Shown: positions 47,936 through 61,617 of the stretch, piece after piece
Layout: each line of letters opens with the position of its first letter
Numbering within the stretch: the stretch's first letter is position 1
Assembly: GCF_000002425.4 (NCBI RefSeq)
Contig: NC_037253.1
Location: 6,110,178-6,174,177, forward strand
Source of the DNA: Physcomitrium patens
Taxonomy: Eukaryota; Streptophyta; Bryopsida; Funariales; Funariaceae
DNA length: 64,000 nucleotides
Reading direction: 5' to 3'
Program-made: the position numbers and the translations under genes
Notes under the pieces: model-generated
Databases searched by the model: none
Seen by the model: only the letters and a program-made list of their open reading frames with translations
What the model was told of the DNA's origin: nothing

Positions 47936-48481
47936 TGTAATAAGACATAGTTAAATTATTTGTATTGTTGATGCATAGAAATAGTTAGTTGGTTGTTTTT
48001 GAGAAGTTCTAGAATTGGAGCTATATTGGTGGTTTATGTAGGATCGACCATAGAACATTCTAGAAGAGCTTAAGATAGTTATTTAAATGAGGTCCACCTT
48101 AAATCTTTTGAAAGAGCAATTAGCTAAGTTGGGCCTCTTTTTTAAAATCTTTTAAAATGAGCAATTATCTTAATGGAATCTACCATTAGGAAAATTCTAT
48201 AAAGTTCTAAGATAGTTGGACAAAGTGTAAATATGATTAATTGAAGCCATTTAGATATTTGATTAGGTATGGTTTTGGTCCTTTTTTCTTAATATAGTTT
48301 AGTTTGTATTATTTTGTTCTATTATATTTTATTCTCTTTTCCTCTATTATGTCTTTTATATTCCATTCTATTTAATTTTTTTCTATTTTTTTTGGCCTAT
48401 TATACTATATATTGTATTCAGATTTATGTTTCTATAGATTGGAATGATTTTAGATATTAAAGAGATTTTAGTCTCTTATCA
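47936..48481 (+). repeat. 5' LTR of E3
   Basis: 546 bp from TGTAATAAGACATAG to CTCTTATCA. It matches the 3' copy in many blocks (for example CCTATAGATTGG-like near the end and TCTATTCTATTT-like pyrimidine runs). Confidence 0.85.
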
Positions 48482-51400
48482 TTATTATGAAAGTGAGTAT
48501 TAGTCTATTCTTTGATAGTGTATTGATAGCTACCATTTAATTGGAGGTTAATTTTTATCATCACACCGAATATTATTTTTAGGCTATCATGAATTATTTT
48601 TAAAAAGTTGGCTGAAAGAAGAGAAGACATTATAGTAGTAGAATCCAACAAAGAAATTATAGCATGGGAGATATAGCAAAGCAATCTCAGATGGAAACTT
48701 AGATATAATACATCCAACATCAGATAGCTATTGTGCAAGAGTAAATAGAAGCCTCTATAAGAATGAAAGTGACATCTGTTAGGTTGAAATTGAACAAGCT
48801 CAATACATACTTTGGGACTTCAAAGCAAGAAGATGTATGCCAATGGCTCTTTAGTATGTAACAATACTTCCAACTATTTGAGGCAAATATCACTAAAAGA
48901 ATTATGTATACATGTAGCTATTTGAGAGATATGCCAACCATTTGGTACTGACATTAAGATCAAAATTATGGAGCTTAAGATGGATTTTGTGACTAGAAGG
49001 AGTTTAAAACTAAGCTTAGGACTCAATTTTGGCCCATCAATGTAGAAAAGTTAGCATATAATTAGTTGACTAATCTTATACAATTCAAGTTAGTACAAGT
49101 TTATATCTCCTAATTCAAGTCTCTATGTCTTCAAATTTGCAATTTTTCAAAAGCAGAGATGATACATTGATTTGTATAAGGATTGAAACTTATAGTCTAA
49201 TAAGAGGTAGAATTAAGGGATCCACAAATATTTTAAGAGGCAATTAGGATTGTAAAGAAAGTTGATGCTATAGATTTTAGAAATCATGGAGCATGACCTA
49301 TAGCATAGAGCTCTATCCAATACTATGACATAGGAACCAATGCTGATAGAGATTGATATCTTATAAGTACCAATAATACTACAAAGACAATAAATATTGG
49401 CGTAGAAGGGATTGAATTTTTATTGTCAAGAGCTAAGCTATCAAGTCAAAGATTGTTTGAAATGTCAAAATTTAGGCACCAAAAAATCAAGAGAGGTTCA
49501 CAATCTTGAAGCTAATCAAGTCAATAAAGAAGTGGAGTAAAAAAATGAGACTCACCAATAAAAGAAATAAGGGCTAATACTAGAAATAGCTGATATCTCT
49601 TAGAAATAAATGATATGGCTTTAGATAATTATCAAAAGAATTGACTGATGTGTCTAATGGATTGGCTAAAAAGATAGCCATATTGAGTGCTTGTGAATTG
49701 TAGCTCTATAAAAAAAAGTTATCTTGGTTGAAATTACCAAGCAATTTGGGATTAAAATCAAAGTGATGAAAAGAAAGAATATATACCTAGCAGATAATCG
49801 AGAGAATGTATTGAGTGAGTCATGTCAAAAAAAAACCTTGAAGTTGAGTGACACCTATGTCTTAAGAAAAAAAATTCATGATAACAAAGCTTAGATATGA
49901 CAATATCTTTAGTATGCCATGGCTAGATATAAAAAATAAGCAAGTTGATTGGTTAACAAGGACAATTTTTTTCAAAGATAGTGAATGTAAGGTGAATTTT
50001 TGTGCCTTTGTATTAAGTGAGATAGAAAAACAATCTGCGACTAAAGGCTTATTTGTAAGAATGATCATTATAAAAAAGCAAATACAACATAAGCAACTTG
50101 TATATGTGGTGGTTATGAATCTTGCCTTAGTGATAGAAAAGACAATTGAAGGAGCAATATGGACAGAGCAACTCATACATAAATATTAGAATGTCTTTCA
50201 AATCGACTTGCCTAGTGGCATGTCATCTGATTGAGATGCAGTCTTTTAAATAAAACTATTATCTGGGACCAAATCGACAAGTCGACCAATTTATTGCCTA
50301 GCATCAAATGAACTTGAAGAGTTGCAAAAGACATTAGACTAATTCTTAGAGAAGGGCCTCATTTGAGAAAATACGTTGCTATGGAAAGCACATGTATTCT
50401 TTGTATCCAAAAAAGATGGTAGACTTTAGTTTTGCATTGATTAACAATGCTTTAATAGTAAACTGTGAAGAATGCATATCCACTTCTACATATAGATGAT
50501 ATTCTTGACAAACTTCAAGGTACAATCATCTTTAGCAAATTGGACCTTTAGAGTAGCTAGTGACAAATACCTATTATAAAAAAGATGGCATTTTATACGA
50601 GCTATGGATATTTTGAATGGCTTGTTTTATCTTTTGGCCTCACCAATACTCTAGCTTCTTTTATGGATTACATGAATAGATTAATTTGGAACTTTTTAAA
50701 CAAGTATATAGTTGTCTTCATCGATGATATCTTGGTCTATATTAAAACTCTTAAAGAACATGAGCAACATCTACTAGAAGTATTGTGCTACCTATGAGAT
50801 AATTGCTTCTATTGCAAGTAATCAAAGTGTCAACTTTGGGAGTGAAAAGTCACCTTTTTGAGGCATATAGTATCCTTCAAAGGCATGCACATGGAGTAGG
50901 ATAAGATAAAAGTAGTGGAGGATTGGCCAACCTTCAAAGATGCTTTTAAAGTTCATTCATTTTTAGGCCTTGCTTGATATTATTGTCATTTTTTTTAACA
51001 ATTTGTATACATTGTTGCATCATAAGCCTATTGGAAAAGGGTGCCCTATTTGAATGGAAATTGGAGCAAAAAATGCCCTCATTATTGTTCCAATATTACA
51101 ACCACATGATCCTAACTTTCTATATATATTTGATATTGATGCTTTCAATTTTGCTATTAGCATGGTCCTTCAACAAGACTTTGGTAGGTGCCTTCAATCT
51201 TTGGCATATGAATCATGTAAGTCCAAAAAGATAGAGCACAATTACTTTGTACATAATCAAGAGCAACTAACAACTGTATATACCACAAAGATGTGGCAAC
51301 ACTATTTGTTGAAGAAACTAGTAACTATTTAGATTAACCATTAGTCCCTATTTTATAATTTGCATCTAAAAATATATAAAATCACAACATCATTTTTGAA

Positions 51401-52983
51401 AAGAAAAATTGTAGTTCTTTGTCATTTAACTTGAGTACAAGCAAGGGCAATAACACATCGTATCAAATACCTTATTGTAGAAACTAAACTTGAAGCCTAA
51501 ATTGAAGGAAAAGGCAAAAGTCGCTACTATTAGTAGTACCATTTCAAACTTAATCAAAAGATCAAAATGAAATAAAGCTATGAATTGGGATGCTTATTTC
51601 AAGATGGTTATCAAATAACTAAAGATGGAAAATATATAATATTAAGATTATCATCTCAGTGATAGCTACTCTATTTCAGAAAATAAAATTATGTATCTAA
51701 CAATACTATACTCTAGATGTACATACTTCAAGAGGGACATAATATTCCAATATCTAGACATCTAAGGTATGAAAAGACTCTTAAATGGATTTAAAGGACA
51801 TAATTTTAGATAGGTTTGGATTATGATGTTTGAGCTTTTGTGCACTCCTATAAATGATGTTAACGTAACAAAATATGTAACGTAGCACCTCTTAGGTTAT
51901 TGCAACTAATTCTACTACCTACAGCATGTTAGGAGTAGATGTCTATGGATCCCATTATGTATTTGCCACAAATGTCTCACAATCATACTCTGGTTGTTGT
52001 CTTTGTGAATCAACTCTTAAAGCAATTTTACTTGGCTATAGTGCACTCTGATATTGATGCCTCAATACTTCCATGGATCTTCTTTTACATTATCTTTTAC
52101 CACCATAGATAACTTTGTATCATTGTTTCAAATCAAAATCCAAGTTTTATAGAGAATTTTTGGTAGGCTTTATTTAAGCTATTAGATACACAACTTATCA
52201 TGTCTATGACCTTCTATCTTCAAATAGATCGATAAATGGAGTATGCAAATGGGAGCTTAGAAGATATGCTACTAGCATTCATGGCAGTTCACTATAATGT
52301 CTAGAATGAATATTTGATGTCTTTGGAGTTTGCTTGCAATGATAGTATTCAAGCAAGTATTAATCATTTATTATTCTTTCTTAATATCAATGAGCATCCA
52401 ACTATGCTAATAATTTTTTATTATTCTATCACCACTAATAATCTAACAATAGATAAATTCATACAAAAGCTTATGACGGCCTTATAGGACATATGGTACC
52501 ACCTCTTTATTGCACAAATTTGACAAAAATAATATATAGATAACCACCAATAATATAAGACCTTTTGAGAGGGTGACCAAGTATTACTTTCTAATATCAA
52601 TCTAAATTTGTAAGCTTAGATCTGTTCACATTTCTATAGTGATTTTTGATATTGCATATTATCTTGAGCTTTGACGACATATTCAAGTCTATTTGGTCTT
52701 CCATGTTTCATAGCTTAAGGAATTTCATATTGAACTAAGGTACTTCTCAAACCACCACTACCACCACTAGTTGAGATTGATGATAAATAAGATTATAAAA
52801 TGGATAGCATTTTGAAGCATTGTTATCTTTGCTGTAGCACTGGATGTCTGCAACTTTAGAACAAAATCATCTTGAAAGTTTATTCCATCTATGATGTAAT
52901 GTAGGAACTTGTACAAAACCTCATTTATTGTCAAGAAACAATTTAGAAATACCATTGAAAGAAAAATAATGACGTTCTTCATT
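48482..52983 (+). pseudogene. E3 gag-pol, broken
   Basis: Gag near 48780-49300 reads LNTYFGTSKQEDVCQWLF, then WPINVEKLAYN and VELRDPQIF, typical of plant gypsy gag. Protease-linked MPWLDIKNKQVDWLTRTI is near 49915. RT has YGYFEWLVLSFGLTNTLASF near 50605 and the catalytic loop VVFIDDILVY near 50710. RNase H has FDIDAFNFAISMVLQQDFG near 51130 and QEQLTTVYTTKMWQHYLL near 51260. Integrase is at about 51580-52660 with NPSFIENFW near 52140 and SLEFACNDS near 52325. A chromodomain remnant (VDSILKH-like, then KVYSIYDVM and ELVQNL) is at 52785-52940. Stops occur throughout. Confidence 0.83.
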
Positions 52984-53000
52984 ATTGGAGGGAGATTAAC
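52984..53000 (+). other. Polypurine tract of E3
   Basis: ATTGGAGGGAGATTAAC immediately precedes the TGTAAC start of the 3' LTR. Confidence 0.65.
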
Positions 53001-53596
53001 TGTAACGAGGTATGGATAAGACATTTGTATTGTTGATACATAGAAATAGGTAATTGGAGCCGTATTTGGAAAGTTTTTAGAATTGGAGTTAGATTGGTGG
53101 TCTATGTAGAATCTACCATGGAATATTTCAAAAAAGCTTTGAACAATTATTTATATGGACTCATCTTAAAATCTTCTACAAAGATAATTATGTAAGTAGG
53201 TCCCATCTCTAAAATCTTGTAGAAGAAGAGATTATCTTGGTAGAGCCTACCATTAGGAATATTTTATAAAGTTCCAAGATGGATGGATAAAGTATAAATA
53301 ATATTCGCTGAGGCCATTTGGATATTTAATCAAGTATGGCTTTGGTTCCTTTCTCTCACTAAAGTTTGGTTTGCAGTTTGTTATTTTGCTCTATTCTATT
53401 TCTTTTTGCTCTACTCTACCTTTCATGTTATTTTGTTCTATTCTATTTTCATTTGCTCTATTCTACCTTTCATGTTCCATTTTGTGTAGTTCTCTTTAGT
53501 TTTCTTCTGGTCTGCTTCGTCCTACATTGTATTGTGATTTACGTTCCTATAGATTGGAAGGGTTTTAGATCTTAGAGAGAGTTCAAACTTCTTTCA
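53001..53596 (+). repeat. 3' LTR of E3
   Basis: 596 bp from TGTAACGAGG to CTTTCA, homologous to 47936-48481. It is followed by the target repeat TTTAT. A short pyrimidine-rich frame inside it (53366-53575) is not a gene. Confidence 0.85.
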
Positions 53597-53601
53597 TTTA
53601 T

Positions 53602-54683
53602 CCTATCTAAAAACAATTTAAAATATGGACATTGTCATGATTTTGTGTTTCTTTGATGATTCAAGTGATTGAAGCCATCAAAGCTTATTTGTATCAAATA
53701 TTGTTGAAGTGATTTTGTAGTATGAGTTAGTTACTTGATTTTGTATCATTCATGTAGAGGTATTTATAACAATTGCAATTGACCATACTTTCTTGAGTCT
53801 TCATTAAATACTATTGTAGATAGTATAAAATGTTATATCATTTTTGACAATAATGAAAAAATTCAAAACTCATGGATGTGCTTTTTTAAAACACATTTTT
53901 ATCAAGATGTAAAAAGAAAGAAACATAATTCCTTCTCTTCAAAATGTGTGTGTTGTTATAGTATAATTGGATATGGTTTATTACACAAGTACTCTAAAAG
54001 CTAGAATGTCTGGAAAAGTACACCAGAAATTGAAAGACAGCAATGATTTTTTGAGTAAAAAAATTGAGGTTCTAAATTGTGTAAGTTTCTAATACTGTGA
54101 TTATATTGCAGTACTTGTGAACATCCTTGACATATTGTGAAATGAAACAAAATAATTAAACCATATTGATTTTTATATTTGTAGCCATCAAATAATTACA
54201 TATGGAAAATTTTACAAAATATTTACCACCTGTTGGCTCTTATCCATGTTTGCCAAGGCTTGTTTTTACAACATATTTAATATTGCCAATATAAACACTT
54301 CTTATAAGATGTAGTATTGTTCTATTATAATATTTGATGAACAACACTGGATAATGGCGAATTCTATGGTCCATGACTTCAAAAGTGTAGACAACGGAAA
54401 GTTCAAGCCGTTGACGAAGTTTATGAGCCCTGCTTTGCTGAACTTTCCCTGGTCATTGGTCACCCAGACTGCGGATTCTAGTTTAATAAGAGGCAAATTT
54501 TACTGCCAATGAGGATCTTCAAATGCGTAGAAAAGATTATGCTAATTCATGCATGTCGCATAAACTGAAGCTTAGCTGCGTTGTACCATTCCTAGTTCGA
54601 CGCATGCATAGTAAAAGCAGAATTTACTTAACCCATTCATCGTTAAGAGCAGCAGACTTTATTGTGTTAATTTCCGAGACTAC
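53602..54683. other. AT-rich spacer and 3' UTR of the SET gene
   Basis: The proximal part next to 54684 is probably 3' UTR of the minus-strand SET gene. A minus-strand frame at 54302-54496 is open but has no domain. The rest is AT-rich without recognisable content. Confidence 0.45.
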
Positions 54684-55686
54684 TCATGTTGGATCCCTGG
54701 CCTTCAAGCCTTTGATTGTATCAAGCAGTAAGCGCTTCTTAAGCATCCGAAACTGAATTGCGAGACGATGATTCTCTGAAATGTCACCCTTTACTAGCTC
54801 GCTTTGATCCTCTTCAATCTCAGTTGGAAAAGATGCAAGGGCGAGCATACCAAGACCTATTAGAGTGCGAATGGTCTTGCGCTCGTTTAGAACACCCAGC
54901 GGAGGTGACTGATTCCAGGTTTGTAGCGCCTCCAAATCAACGTCAAGAAGTTCCATGGGGTCCTGGGCATGCATTACCCTTACTGCCGCCAGCAGCCGGC
55001 CTTCCACAAGCTCGGTTCCGCCTAATGTAACCTGCAACATTAACACCTTCTCAGCAAACCTTTACAACAGAAGGTTCTGCACACAACATAAAAAATAAAT
55101 AAAGAAAGAAAGAAAACAAAGCAAGACGAAATTGTACATCTTTAAGCGGAGAGACTTACTCACGTCACAACCCTTAGAATATAATGCTGTCAAGAAGTCG
55201 CCAAAATAGTAACATACTATTAATGTCCTTTCAACATACAAGAAGGATCTATTGCTCTATATTTTGTGCTGGCATTGAAGTTGAGTCGCATCATTCAGCT
55301 TAAACGCTCAAACAATTATGTTTGCAGATACCCCTCAGATAATCATACAATAGCAACGCAATTTAAAGGATAAATGGACTACCATTTGTGAAGAGCTAGG
55401 ACCATGAAGGTTCAATCTTGTGAGAAGAGCCAGCTGCGAAGTGGTAGGATCCTTAAACGAGTCTATATTAACTTTAGCCACGAGACAAGCCATATGAAGA
55501 AGCTGGTCGTCGTAGCGAAGCTCCACCCGATCGTTAGGGTTTTTAGGCATCACAAAGCCATAGTCGAGAAGCAAAATGTCATTGCTTAGAGGTCCATAGT
55601 TCAAAACCACATTCTCCCCTTTTTCCAGATCTTTTTCTGCTACTACCTGTGCCATGCAACCCAGTCCATTAATCTTCAACAAAGAG

Positions 55687-55738
<52 letters not shown>

Positions 55739-57088
55739 TAATAATAATAATAATAATAATAAAATAAGGGTTTCAAACTACTTGCAAATTTATCGTAGAA
55801 ACGAAGATGGAAATTGACCTGACTACGGACTTCACTAGAGTGATCATAGTGAGTCATATATCGTAATGCTTTTGTACGTGCTTAGTCACATTCCCTCAAT
55901 TGAAAACCCATCAATTGTTCTATTATTGAAAATAAGTCTCTATGGTTCCACTAACCTCAAGTACAGGCAATGACTGAGATTCAGAACTGTGCTGTAAAAG
56001 ACGTCCAGTAGGTGTAAAGCTATGGTTGCACATGTCCACTAAGGGCAACAATGATGATCCTCCCCCTTCTCTGTGCACCTGAAATGCACGGCTTGAAGCA
56101 GCTGTCGCTGCCCAAGCAAGTGCATGAGGAAGTATTTGATAATTGTTGAAGGGTTGCCCAGGCTGTGGTGCCTGACCAACTATAGCTGGCTTAACCTCCG
56201 CTACAAATTCGTTTAGAAACTGAATTCGCTTGTGCACCTGTACACCAGAGAGCAGATCACAAAGCCAATGTACGTCAAGCGTTCATCAAGCAATCAAAAA
56301 ATAAATGTAAATAAATAAATAAAAGTATAAGCATTATGTGCAGTCAGCACTCGAAACGAAAGATGAGGGATATGTTGACTTCCTGCCTGATGTGTCAGAG
56401 GAAGGTACTGAAGCGCTTGAATTTCTTCCGAAGTGTAAAAAATGGGCACAGTAAAGCGCTTGGGAAGGTTCTGAATATAAGGCCACCACTGCGACATCTG
56501 GAACCTTGTTTGTTCTGAGAGTAACTTCAGTCCCAACTTGACTGTCCACAGCTCCTCTGCCCAAACCTTAAACTCAGTCTCGACCTAAAGCAACCATCCT
56601 CACTGTGGAAGAACCATCGTTTATGAATCACATGGCCACAGCAGCGTTTGCGTGGGATCATAACTTATATTCAATAACATGGGTATAACTCAAATAAGTA
56701 AATAAGCAAACAAATAATCAAAGAAGACGACGAGGAACACGCGTTGCACCTATTGTGGCATTGCTAGAACAGTAGCCTCAAAGATCAACACAGAATTTGG
56801 CGTAGCGTCTCATGCGCACAAACCTGGAACGCGATCGAACAATGCGAGAAGCAGCGGATTCGAGGTTTCCAGCGACAGGATAAGATGCGGAGGTAAAGAT
56901 ATGAGCGTATCCCCTGCTTTCACAGCTTCGGTTGTCCGTAAACCCCACCCTCCCTCCTGACTTCCTTGCTGATCCAGCGCTCCCACACGACCACCCTCTC
57001 GTCTAACCCATGTAATCAAGTTCTGCTCACCTGTGTTAACACTCGTACTAAAACACCGCCGCATGAGCGGCCTCACTTTAAGATTCAT
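54684..57088 (-). CDS. SET-domain protein lysine methyltransferase, rubisco-LSMT-like
   Basis: Five minus-strand exons (57088-56824, 56556-56387, 56237-55956, 55646-55383, 55031-54684) join to 1329 nt, 442 aa. The split SET domain opens with GGWGLRTTEAVKAGD (46-60), followed by an iSET with EELWTVKLGLKLLSEQ and WWPYIQNLP. The SAM/catalytic core has LVDMCNHSF (NH at 216-217), LNYGPLSNDILLLDYGF (255-271), then a Rubis-substrate-binding-like helical part with VTLGGTELVEGRLLAAVRV and PTEIEEDQ. The family transfers methyl groups from SAM to lysines of plastid or other soluble proteins (rubisco large subunit, aldolase); the substrate here is unknown. The N-terminus (LMRRCFSTS) is basic and Ser-rich like an organelle presequence. 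Exon 2 starts after TGGGCAG so that DRVP joins EELW. Intron 2 appears to use a GC donor (CAG/GCAGGA). Intron 3 holds the GA microsatellite. Confidence 0.9.
55683..55762. repeat. (AG)n then (ATA)n microsatellite in SET intron 3
   Basis: About 25 AG units pass into about nine ATA units. Read on the gene's strand, the tract is a TAT/CT-rich stretch upstream of the exon 4 acceptor. Confidence 0.9.
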
Positions 57089-57960
57089 GACTACAATCTA
57101 ACCTCCTCCCCTTCCACTTGTTCTCTATATTCTTTTTTTTTCAACAAATTTGCAGCATTGGCTTCCTCGTCAATTCGCACCACAAGAATATCGAACCGGC
57201 AACATCTTGCTCAAAAACATATAACCCACAAGCTATATCGATCTCACATCAGTATGTTAAAAAGCTAACAGAAAAGAAAAGCTGCGTGAAGCATGGGCTA
57301 ACTTGGTTTCGAGCCGCAAACCAGACTCTAAAATACTAAACTACACATCTCAAGTGCAGTTACAGTGCTGGTTCAAGTTTCAGCTGCAGTTCATAACGCT
57401 GCAACCCAGTTAATTCCTTCAGAAGTCCTAAGTCTGGAGATGCGCGAGCAGCACTCCAACATTCAGAATGCGAGGATGACGAGATCGATCAAGAGTGAAA
57501 ATACGAAAGGCCTGAAATGTCCCAGCGCGAATTCTTCACTCGTTATCCCAGCGATACTCTTGATTTCAACGTATCTCGTAAATTTCTGGCCACGTATTCT
57601 TCAACAATTCTGCATCGAATTCAGCAGGTTTAATTCTCCATGAGGGGTGACGAAAAGATCCCAATTTGAGTGTTTGGATCTGAAAAAGTGCTGCCTCCAT
57701 TTGGACTCCCTCAGTGCCGAAGCCCTAAACCGTGTGTCCCTTTGGCCTCCTCTCTGTCCATCTCCAACTCATCCAACATAAGGATGAATGAAATCTCCAA
57801 CGTCCCAATAGTGAATTGATAAAACCGATTGTAAATCTCCATCCGAGTCCAACGTCTTCGTTCATCTACAAACGTTCGTCCACGAAGTTCGTTCGTTCAC
57901 AGATTTCGTGCTCTCAACAAGTTGGCATTAGAGACAAAAGTTGAGGCAATTTTTAATTTT
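57089..57960 (-). promoter_or_regulatory. Promoter/leader side of the SET gene
   Basis: Mixed-composition DNA upstream of the minus-strand SET start, ending where AT-rich DNA begins at about 57950. A telomere-like CCCTAAACC is at 57723-57731 (GGTTTAGGG on the gene's strand). Short plus-strand frames (57118-57339, 57365-57643) have no domain. A divergent gene cannot be excluded, but none is seen. Confidence 0.4.
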
Positions 57961-60900
57961 AATTTTATTTTTTTTGATTTTTTAAAATACAAAATGGAGT
58001 AAGTCCAATGCTTAGGGTGTAAAAAGTAGAGCACAAAGCAAAGCAACCCTTCCTTAAGATAGATATAGGAGTGACAAACTAGACTTAAAAAATTATACTA
58101 ATCATTTTTTTATAAATTATGATGCCACTTTAGGACACCATTGAGTTCTATCTAATTTTTATAGTGGATCTAAATCCAATCATTTTTATTGCTATCTATG
58201 TTTAGTGCCATCTTTTCAAAAATATTTTCTTATTATTGAGTTGTTTTCTAATTTTTTTACACATGGTTTCTCAAAGTAACTTGTTTTATTTTAATAAGCT
58301 AGATTAAATTCTATTTCTTTTATCGAGTTTGTTTTAATTTTTATATTTGAATACAATTTTTTTGGTTAAATCTTTAAAATCTATGAATATAATCTTCTTA
58401 ATGGGGAATATTTAGTGTATTTTTATTTATTTATTTATTTATTAATGTGGAGGGTAGTTACTTTACAAAGATCATTTGTTTGTTTGTTAAGTAAAACATT
58501 TCTATAATTTCTATTTTATAAAATAAGAGGCTAGTTTGTAATATAGAAAAAAGACCCAATGCCATATATGAAAACACCTCTAAATACTATATGAAATAGT
58601 TACTTGTTGATTAGGTTTGCAAAGATTATAATGAATATCAATTTTGAACTAATTTATTTTCTCTATTTATTTATTACTTCTCATTTGTACCAAATGAGCC
58701 ATATAAACATAGACTCTTTGTGCAAGTAGAGCCTCAACTATACATTATGCCAATTGAAAGAAAAGTCATGTTTGAAAATTAAATTCATCTTAGTTATACC
58801 AAGATCCAATCTAGATTGATTCTTCCATATCATTGATTTACCTATGTTTTTTGTGTACATAAATAATGTTTTATTTATAGACCAATAATATAAAATATAA
58901 TTAAAAATAAGATTTTTAATTAAATTGAAGAAGAAATTTTATTTAAATATTTTGTAATTTATAGAATCCAATCCAATCTTTACATATAAAAGGTGAGACT
59001 CTTGCACTTGGAAGATCTTTCTATAAACTATAAATATATATATATATATATATATTAAAATATATATCTTGATTTATTTCTTTTTCATATTCTTGTCTGG
59101 TTTTATCTAAAAATAATAGTTTATGAAAATTATTAAAAATAAATCTTTAATTCTTTGGATCCCCTTTAAATGAATAAAATAAATATTTCTATTTGAATTA
59201 GTGGAAAATTTTATAAATTATGAGTTGGATATTATAAATAATAATCTATTTTATAAAACATAGAAGAAATTTAGAAGGATAAGAAAAATTAATGATAACA
59301 TTGCAACTCAAGTTTTATCTATTTTATATCATTTTTTTAATATTATACTTTATTTATAGTTGGATACTAGTGTTTATGTAAAGTCTAGACACTAGTTACT
59401 TAAAGCAATGGATTTAGGTTGCATCATTCAATGACAAAAACATTTCAGATGTTGGAGTGTGTTGGACAAAATACCCATACAATCAATTTTGATAGTAGAG
59501 TATTTCTTGCATCTTTTGGATTAATAACCTCTAAATCTCATTTTTTTTAGACTTATATAATATGGATTAAGCAACTTTGGGTTAAGTAAGAGGTTAAGTG
59601 TTACCCCTACAAAAAAAATTGAACCATTTTCTTAATATTATCAAATTGGTTTGATTAATTACATCCATATATTAATGAATAAAGACAAGAAAGACAATAG
59701 TGTATAATTAACTATTATTGCATTCTACCAACATTGAATTTAAGAGAATATTAATAAATTTATTTATTTTATACATTATTCTAATTGTATTGTCTAAAAA
59801 ATGATCCATACTTAAAATTTGTGATAACAATCTAAAAAGAGTATTTAGCAAGATATTAGATGAAGTCCATGGCTAACCAAAATCATTTATCCAACAAATT
59901 CTCAATATATTCTTTTAAAAAAAATTATAGACATATCAAAATAAATATATTATTTTGGTAAAATATTGTTTTTCATATCAATTTCATAAGAACAAAATAA
60001 TAGAATTCTAAAATATAATATGTGACATTTTTATAGTGTATATAACCAAAAATTCTAACGTCCTAAAATTGGTAATATATATATATATATATATTTGGAT
60101 ATTATTTTTTAAAATATTAATAGAATTATAAAAAATAATATTTATAAAAGAATTAAAAAGCATAGAATGAGATGAAATAATCTTCTTCTTCCTTCTGTCT
60201 ATATTTTTGAAAATAATCTATTTTCGACATTTTTTTTTATAAATATTATAAATTTTTACTAAAAATTTAATGGTTTTATTGTGATTCTAGGATACGATCA
60301 GATTTCAAAGTTGTAAAAATAAAAAATTATAATAAAAAAACATTTAACAGAAGAATTTCCCGGATGACTATACAATTTTTTCAGAAAATTAATCTACTCA
60401 ACAGATTTTTTTGCGCAACATGGTTTTATAATATATTTACTATTATTATCATTGTTTTTTACTATCAAAGAAATTGATATATATATATATATATATATGA
60501 CTAGAGAAAGAAAGAAAATAAAGAATACATGTGAACCTATGTACCATTTAAATCTAAATTTATTAGTTTCATTAATTTTCACTTTTAAGTTAGCCATATA
60601 ATTAATTATGAATACGTGTTCTTTTCATAATTATTGTCATTAAAACAATATGCAAGTATGTTTCTTTCCTTTTCATAAATTGCATATTTGGTGCTAACAA
60701 ATAATATTTAAGTTCGAGTGTTTAACACAATATCAAAATTGAAAAATTTCGAAAATATCAGAATTATTTTAAATATGTTAAAAATTAGTTGAAAAATCGA
60801 ATCTTATATAAAAAAATAAATCTGTGAAAACAGTGTAAATAAAATTAAATAAGTTTAAATATAAAACCTTTTCAAAGAAATGTGATTTGTGATGTAAACT

Positions 60901-61617
60901 AAGTAACATGATTTAGATAAGAATTTTAATATACAACTTGTTGTGATTAATCAAAGTAGGAAAAATCTCACATCTAAGTACCCTCTTTTTTTTTTTTTCT
61001 TTTTTTTTTTTTTTTTCTCTCTCTTTCTTTGTATGTAGATAATATGGTAATCATATTTTCTAAGTTTTCTCTGTCATTATCTGCATTATATGTTTTCAAA
61101 TAACATGATAAAATAAATTTTTACCATGGATTTTTATTTATCAATGTAGTTTTCTACATTTACTGTATTTTTTGTCATTACCTGAAATTCAAAATATCCA
61201 CTGATTTTTATGTTTGTTTGTGACAGTATATATATATATATATTTATGTATTCACACACACATACATTAAACCAAAATATAAAATTTTCACCTTTGATTA
61301 TTACTAAGTGGCAAACAATGTGAAAGTAACCCACATTTTGTAACCATGCCTCCAAAGCTGTACATGAAGATACAACTACATGTGAACTCATGTTACTATG
61401 CAATTGGTTGTTGAAGCTGCATCTTCAGTTATTGATAACAGATTTTTAACAATATTCCCTCAGAATATCCCCTACAATACATAGCCAAGTCATTTCAATT
61501 GGAATCAAATACATCTAGCTTACTTTCAAAATATGCTTAGTGGATTCAAGTCAGAAGAAAATCAGACAATAACAATGATAAGAACAAAATAATATATTCT
61601 GCTGTATACCAAGGCCT

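Larger units (their letters stand above)
47936..53596 (+). mobile_element. E3: complete but decayed Ty3/gypsy chromovirus
   Basis: 5.66 kb between LTRs 47936-48481 and 53001-53596, with a perfect 5-bp target duplication TTTAT (47931-47935 and 53597-53601). Internal order: gag, zinc knuckle, protease, RT, RNase H, integrase, decayed chromodomain, polypurine tract. The sequence is a different family from E1/E2. It is not interrupted by other elements. Confidence 0.88.

Noticed and set aside
53366..53575. Leu/Phe-rich 69-codon frame resembling a membrane peptide
   Set aside because: It is a pyrimidine-rich part of the E3 3' LTR, and the homologous 5' LTR does not keep the frame.
54302..54496. 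Minus-strand frame downstream of the SET gene as a sixth exon
   Set aside because: The SET frame already ends in a stop at 54684 with the family's usual C-terminus, and no splice donor leads there.
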